From NCBI GenBank assembly GCA_009667805.1, contig CM019072.1, positions 33,473,519-33,537,518 of the forward strand: DNA of 64,000 nucleotides. The letters are read 5' to 3'. A model generated the notes under the pieces. It searched no databases. It saw only the letters and a program-made list of their open reading frames with translations, and was not told the DNA's origin. Below are positions 58,455 to 64,000 of this stretch, one piece after another (positions within the stretch are counted from its first letter, which is position 1; each line of letters opens with the position of its first letter). A program made the position numbers and the translations under genes. The DNA is from Leptobrachium leishanense. Its lineage: Eukaryota > Chordata > Amphibia > Anura > Megophryidae.

Positions 58455-58636
58455 CAGGGTTACTCAGAGAGCGGTGAAAAGCAGGAGAATGACTGGAGAA
58501 TGGAAAATTCTAGGTCAAAATAACCAAACCAGAAAAATTCTCCCATTTATCTCACTTTCCAAATCGGCTATTTTGACCTAGAATTTTCCATTCTCCAGTC
58601 ATTCTCCTGATTTTCACCGCTCTCTGAATAACCCTG
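58455..58636. mobile_element. Short palindromic MITE, family A' copy 3
   Basis: The left is CAGGGTTACTCAGAGAG and the right is CTCTCTGAATAACCCTG. TGT is present on both sides (58452-58454 and 58637-58639). Its loop is in the opposite orientation to the copies at 1257 and 1648. Confidence 0.8.
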
Positions 58637-58887
58637 TGTATCTTTATAGAATTAAAAAAATTTAAGACTGCTTTATTCTTTTTAATTACCGGTACTTCAA
58701 AAACCCTTTTAATTTGTTTAAAAGACCTTTTGTATTGTTTTAACAGACTTTATTTTTTAACAGACCTTTTTATTATTTGGACACATTTTTACAAAATTTT
58801 TATGGATTTAAACTTTTAACAGAGTTTTTTCAGTTTGTTGGAATCCACCGATTCGAATTTGGCGGTTATCTGTGCAATTCGGCAGTT

Positions 58888-59649
58888 TTCACCTGGGACG
58901 TAAAAACCCAAGGGCTGAATATAGAATATTTGATACAGTCCTAACCTCAACATCTGAGGAAAGGGATTTAGGGGTTATTATTTCAGAGGATCTAAGGGTA
59001 AGTAGTCAATGTAATAGAGCAGCAGGAAATGCTAGCAGAATGCTTGGTTGTGTAGGGAGAGGTATTAGCAGTAGGAAAAGGGAAGTGCTCATGCCACTGT
59101 ACAGAGCACTGGTGAGACCTCACTTGGAGTACTGTGTGCAGTACTGGAGACCGTATCTCCAGAAGGATATAGACATCTTGGAGAGAGTTCAGAGAAGGGC
59201 TACTAAAATGGAGTACGGCTTGAAGGAGAAAAGTTACCAGGAAAGGCTTAATGATCTTAACATGTACAGCTTGGAAAAAAGACGAGACAGAGGAGATATG
59301 ATAGAAACATTTAAATACGTAAAGGGAATCCACAAGGTAGAGGAAGGGAGTATATTTAAAAGGAAACAAAATAGCAAAACAAGAGGACATAGTCTTAGAT
59401 TAGAGGGGCAAAGGTTTAAAAGTAACATCAGGAAGCATTATTTTACTGAGAGGGTGGTGGATACATGGAATAGTCTTCCAGTAGAAGTGGTAGAGGCCAA
59501 AACAGTAATTGAATTTAAGCAAGCATGGGATAGGCATAAGGCTATCCTAAACAAAAGATAAATCCAGGTAAAGTATCCATGTAATTGGGCAGACTAGATG
59601 GGCCGAAAGGTTCTTATCTGCCGACATTTTTTCTATGTTTCTATGTTTT
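58888..59649 (+). mobile_element. CR1-type LINE fragment, open C-terminal ORF2
   Basis: An open frame to 59561 encodes the CR1 ORF2 C-terminus after the catalytic core: ERDLGVIISEDLRVS, CNRAAGNASRMLGCVGRGIS, LYRALVRPHLEYCVQYWRPY, LERVQRRATKM, YSLEKRRDRGDMIETFKY and ERVVDTWNSLPVEVVEAKTV. The YxDD palm motif lies upstream of the truncation and is absent. It is followed by a 3' UTR and the CR1-type tail of 'tttctatg' repeats. The first ATG of the open frame lies in host sequence. The frame is free of stops, so the insertion is fairly young. Confidence 0.9.
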
Positions 59650-59780
59650 CGCCGACGTCCGATAAGTGCGTCTGCGACTCAAATTCTGGGAAATACAGTG
59701 ACCAAATGGTGAATTAAACGTATTTTTGGGGAAACTGAATAACTGAAGTAGGCCGAAAACCAAGACACCGAAATTGCACA

Positions 59781-60164
59781 CAATTTTTGGAGCTTTGTTA
59801 ATAGTCCCTCTAGTTGATCAGGGCCCCTGTATTCAATTTAGGCAATTCAAGTCATTTCTCTCAGTATGAAGAAAACTCAAAAAGACATCTTTTTAGGCTG
59901 TAATTAGGAGAGGAGATGCAAGGTTTACTTCTAATTTAATTTGCATCGAGTGAAATGTTGACAGTGAGAAACAGCAAGGTGGCCTCTACAGGCAAAACAC
60001 ATCCTTCAGCACTTCTCGCACTCTGACTTGGCTTGAATGGTCGCCCTTGTCTTGTAAGCATTATTATCTATTCTACTGGATCTTTGAGACCATTATAAAG
60101 AGGCTTCCTGTGCTTTACCTTGCAGAGATAACGTGATTGGGACAGGTCCTTGGTGTTGAAACCA
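59781..60164. other. Intronic sequence, nothing recognised
   Basis: No repeat or exon seen. Confidence 0.4.
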
Positions 60165-60172
60165 TTAACAAC

Positions 60173-60928
60173 TAGGGATGCACCGAAATGAAAATTTTGG
60201 GACCGAAACCGATACCGAAAATGCACGATGAGCTTGGCCGAAAACCGATACCCAAAATGACTTTCTATATATATGACTATATAATATATACACATACTGT
60301 GTATACATGTGTCTGGTGTGTGTAATATATATATATATATTAGTGATGCTCCTCCGAAATGAAAATTTTGGAACAAAACCGAAAATGACTTTTTTTCCCC
60401 CCATCAATTTATTTTAAGATAGTTTTTTGTATAAATGTATTAATACTAGACTTTATTAAATTAATATCATGAATTTAAATTAATCCACATTAAAATGTTT
60501 AAGATATTTTTTATATCTATAATGGCTCAGGAAAAGACAAACGATTGCAAAATGAATGTGTATACGTTCCATTAACTTTTTGGAGGCATGGATGTAAGCT
60601 CCCACATTAAACTCCCTCCCCCCCCCCTCCGAGCAGACACCACTGGCAGGAGGTCAGGGATAAATCACTTGTTCCTTGTCACTGAGAGGCCAGAGGTTAC
60701 TGATAGTGTGAATCATACAGTTAACCCTTTGTGTGCAGAAATAAATATGTGTAGCAGCTCCTGCCTCTTTCCAATTACAATTATCTCCAGCTAAACAGCA
60801 TTGAAAGAGTGCTCGCTCAGTGTCAGCTGGGATCATGCATTGTCGGCTGGTGTTTTGCTTTCGGGCCGAAACCGATAACCCCATTATCGGCAGAATCTAT
60901 CAGTGGCCGAAATTCCGGTGCATCCCTG
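60173..60928. mobile_element. hAT-type MITE, 756 bp, perfect 8-bp TSD
   Basis: The left is TAGGGATGCACCGAAATG and the right is GAAATTCCGGTGCATCCCTG. A perfect duplication TTAACAAC lies at 60165-60172 and 60929-60936. The terminal block 'ccgaaatgaaaattttggg' is repeated near 60355, a partial internal duplication. Confidence 0.92.
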
Positions 60929-60936
60929 TTAACAAC

Positions 60937-61725
<789 letters not shown>

Positions 61726-62817
61726 AGATGTCTTCAAAGATCTGCCAACTCTACATAAGAAAATAGACTGATTGCTCTGTAGGTAATAGGATAGGAATTC
61801 CGTCTTCGTTAAGAGAAGACACTGATATCAAGAAATAATTAAAAGACATGGAACTGCAGAGAAGTTAGACTTTTTTATGTTTTAATTATTCTAATTCCAT
61901 TGTTATACAGAAAACATCGTACGGAATGGCAAATCGACAGCAAACATCAATAGGTTCAACAACGTGATGGGTCCTCTCGCTCAACCAAGAGCTTGGCATA
62001 AATATTTAATTCTGTACAATGCCCCATTACAGAGAGTGCATGAATGAAGCCGGTCGGATTACAGGAAACTCAGCCCATCAGTGTCGACCAGTTAAGAGGT
62101 TTTATAAACATGGAGTAATGGACACAGTTTAAGTGCTCTCACACCACTTAAAATGTCAATTTCTGATTTATAGCTATTTGGAGACTCGGCATAAATCAAA
62201 CTTAATCATATCTTCGGTTCAGACTCTGCTCAGACCACCACACTCTTTATTGAGCGGTGGGTCATATGTACGAGAACTAGACTTAATGTGATTTTGGAAG
62301 CTGCTCATATGGTAGCTGTGCCAAGATGGAGAGCAAAGAGTTCTATATTAACGAGGCGGGACGGGAAGGCTCTGAATGCCGGTCACACAATGTGGGTCCG
62401 ATATCTTACGATCGGAAATGAGTGCATGAAGTACATAAACAAAAACAAATACAAAAGGAGTTCAGAGAAGATCGATGATGCCAATACAGTCATAACCATT
62501 CCGATACTTGGTCATAGGTTTCATTTACCAAATTAATCGCACACCTCATTACACACAAACAATGAATATGGGTATGCAGGAGATTTAAAGAATTTAGGAT
62601 TTTTCATTTCAAAAGATCAAGGTTTAAGTAGATATACTGAGACTTTTATTATATGCAACATCATACGCTAACTATTAAATGAACGTCTTTGACGAATGGT
62701 ATTTTTATTCCCACCCTTTAATAAAGGTGTAGGAATGTGGTAGTCCTCCATATATGAGATCTTTTGAATTTGATGTGGCACTAAAGAGGATTTTGCAGAC
62801 TACCCATAAGGAAACTC
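61726..62817. other. gnao1 intron 2, 3' part
   Basis: Unique-looking sequence without recognised repeats or further exons. Confidence 0.5.
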
Positions 62818-62820
62818 TTC

Positions 62821-63275
62821 GGCTAATGTCAGACGAACGCACTCTGTGTTTGTGCATAACAGACAGACGTACTGACGGAAGATACTGCAGACACCACACG
62901 GTCCGTTTTTGTTGACGGACGTAGATAAAAAAAGGGAACTATGGGGAAAAAAATTAATATGGAAAAATGCTACAAATTTGAAAGGATATGAAAAGCCATT
63001 GTGTGCGTCAAGGTGCTGGACGTCGCAAATGCGCTGCGTCTGACATCTCATCACTCACACAGAATGCTACGCAGACGTGGCACACTCTGCACGTCCGTCT
63101 AGCGGTTTTACGTTCTTGCCTAACTTGTATCTGTTTGCCACGTGCGTTGTGCGTGCGCAGTTCAGTGCGCACGTACTTTGTGTGTTGGTCTCTATTGATC
63201 ATGATTCTAGGCTACGACGGACGTTAAACTGTGCGGCAACACGGACGTGATCACTGCGTTCGTCTGACACAGGCC
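62821..63275. mobile_element. PIF/Harbinger-type MITE, 455 bp
   Basis: The left is GGCTAATGTCAGACGAACGC and the right is GCGTTCGTCTGACACAGGCC. TTC and TTA flank it. The interior is co-linear with 18980 ('cgtacttt', 'ctacgcagacgt'). Confidence 0.82.
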
Positions 63276-63278
63276 TTA

Positions 63279-63888
63279 ATCCGCATTCTCTAACTAGAAT
63301 CACCCAAGACAGATTTGTCTTCTATCAAACATATGATGCAGACATTTGGGGAACCTAGGGAAAAAAAGAAACCATATTCTATGATTTTGGGATTCTAACA
63401 TCTACCTATTTTCCTTCAGGCAAAGTAGGACCCCGCGAAACAGGTTTGTGAAAGTGGACATTGGTCCTCTAGTTCTGAGAAACATTTCTGGCACTTTTCC
63501 ATGATCAAACTGTGCGTCTCGTGATGCAGTCATCAAGTGGTTTCCTTCCACCAGCGCCACACAGTTACTACACCGGTGACGCAGCATTTGTGGTGAATGT
63601 TTTTAAGCGTCAGTGTGACTATATAGGAGTGACCACCGTGAAAATGAGGGAATGCTTTAACAAATCAACCATTACACACAAAAAAAAAAACAAGAACAAA
63701 ACCCTGAATATCCACGTCTTGCCCATTATAATAACCATTCAATATCTCAACACTGACCATGTAGCGCCACTTTGGGGTGGTGACAAAAATGGTAAATAAA
63801 AAAAAATATTATGGGGGGGAAATCTTGGATCTACACATATATTCAATGTGGGCTAGAAACGTGAACAGGGAGTTCGATCTTAATTTGT
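63279..63888. other. gnao1 intron 2 sequence, nothing recognised
   Basis: No repeats seen apart from short A-runs. Confidence 0.4.
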
Positions 63889-64000
63889 TTAAAGGGACAG
63901 TCAACTCATCCTGACCACGTTATGGTTTTAAAGTGATCAGGATGTGAAGAGTGCCCCCACCCCAATCGGGTGTAATTGCTGGATGAAATGGAGGAGATTC
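63889..64000. mobile_element. Kolobok/T2-like element, left end only
   Basis: TTAAAGGGACAGTCAACTC begins at a TTAA and carries T2-type termini. The right end lies beyond the window. Confidence 0.55.

Larger units (their letters stand above)
58279..59780. mobile_element. Family-A-like element interrupted by two insertions
   Basis: The outer sequence has family-A traits ('aggcgaatctcatagg', a T-rich middle and 'gattcgaatttggcgg'). It is split by the palindromic MITE at 58455 and the CR1 at 58888. The outer boundaries are approximate. Confidence 0.5.

Overview
The window looks like intronic DNA from an amphibian, most likely a frog or toad. No bacterial, viral or plasmid gene organisation is present. 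The only host-gene exon I can support is on the minus strand at 61557-61698. It is a 142-nt internal exon of gnao1 (G-protein alpha-o), with consensus splice sites on both sides and reading phases that fit the conserved G-alpha exon structure. The gene therefore runs from high to low coordinates. 61699-64000 is the 3' part of the upstream intron (intron 2 by family numbering). Everything below 61557 is the downstream intron (intron 3), because I could not find the next exon. The anuran assignment rests on repeat types: Kolobok/T2-like TTAA MITEs, PIF/Harbinger MITEs, and CR1/L2-type LINE tails of the sort common in frog genomes.

The rest is a dense, nested transposon landscape interspersed with unrecognised intronic sequence. 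Many elements can be placed to the base by their target-site duplications (TSDs). There are at least ten PIF/Harbinger-type MITEs (3-bp TWA TSD), eight TTAA-flanked elements, about a dozen hAT-type MITEs (8-bp TSD), and one non-autonomous Helitron with both termini. There is also a foldback element with a 9-bp TSD whose loop is a telomere-like array, a probable solo LTR, a CR1 fragment with an open C-terminal ORF, two other LINE C-terminal fragments, and a tRNA-derived SINE that shares its 3' tail with one of those LINEs.

Layout. 1-5.2 kb: hAT and palindromic MITEs and a 35-bp minisatellite. 5.9-7.4 kb: a nest of elements inside each other. 8.8-11.4 kb: large inverted-repeat MITEs. 12.0-14.3 kb: a 28-bp tandem repeat, the Helitron, and a LINE fragment. 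15.6-22.7 kb: foldback repeats with inserted Harbinger MITEs. 22.7-28 kb: mostly unrecognised intron, with the SINE. 28.4-30.1 kb: a degenerate 51-bp tandem repeat. 30.9-39.7 kb: hAT, L2-like LINE, a large TTAA element, the telomere-like foldback and the solo LTR. 41-47.3 kb: a family-A MITE, a hAT with clear TSD, a second large TTAA element, and an RE1-rich MITE beside a near-perfect 319-bp palindrome. 47.3-60.9 kb: sparse intron with hAT, CR1 and further MITEs. 61.5 kb: the gnao1 exon.

No other coding region convinced me. The long ORFs at 2.7-4.0, 12.3-13.3 and 56.4-56.9 kb are minisatellites whose units lack stop codons. No tRNA, rRNA or CRISPR feature was seen. The most unusual signals are: (1) the Helitron whose interior is a minisatellite with nearly the same unit as one inside an unrelated hAT element; (2) a MITE family carrying clustered REST/NRSF (RE1) consensus sites in the intron of a neuronal gene; (3) the telomere-like array inside a 9-bp-TSD foldback transposon.
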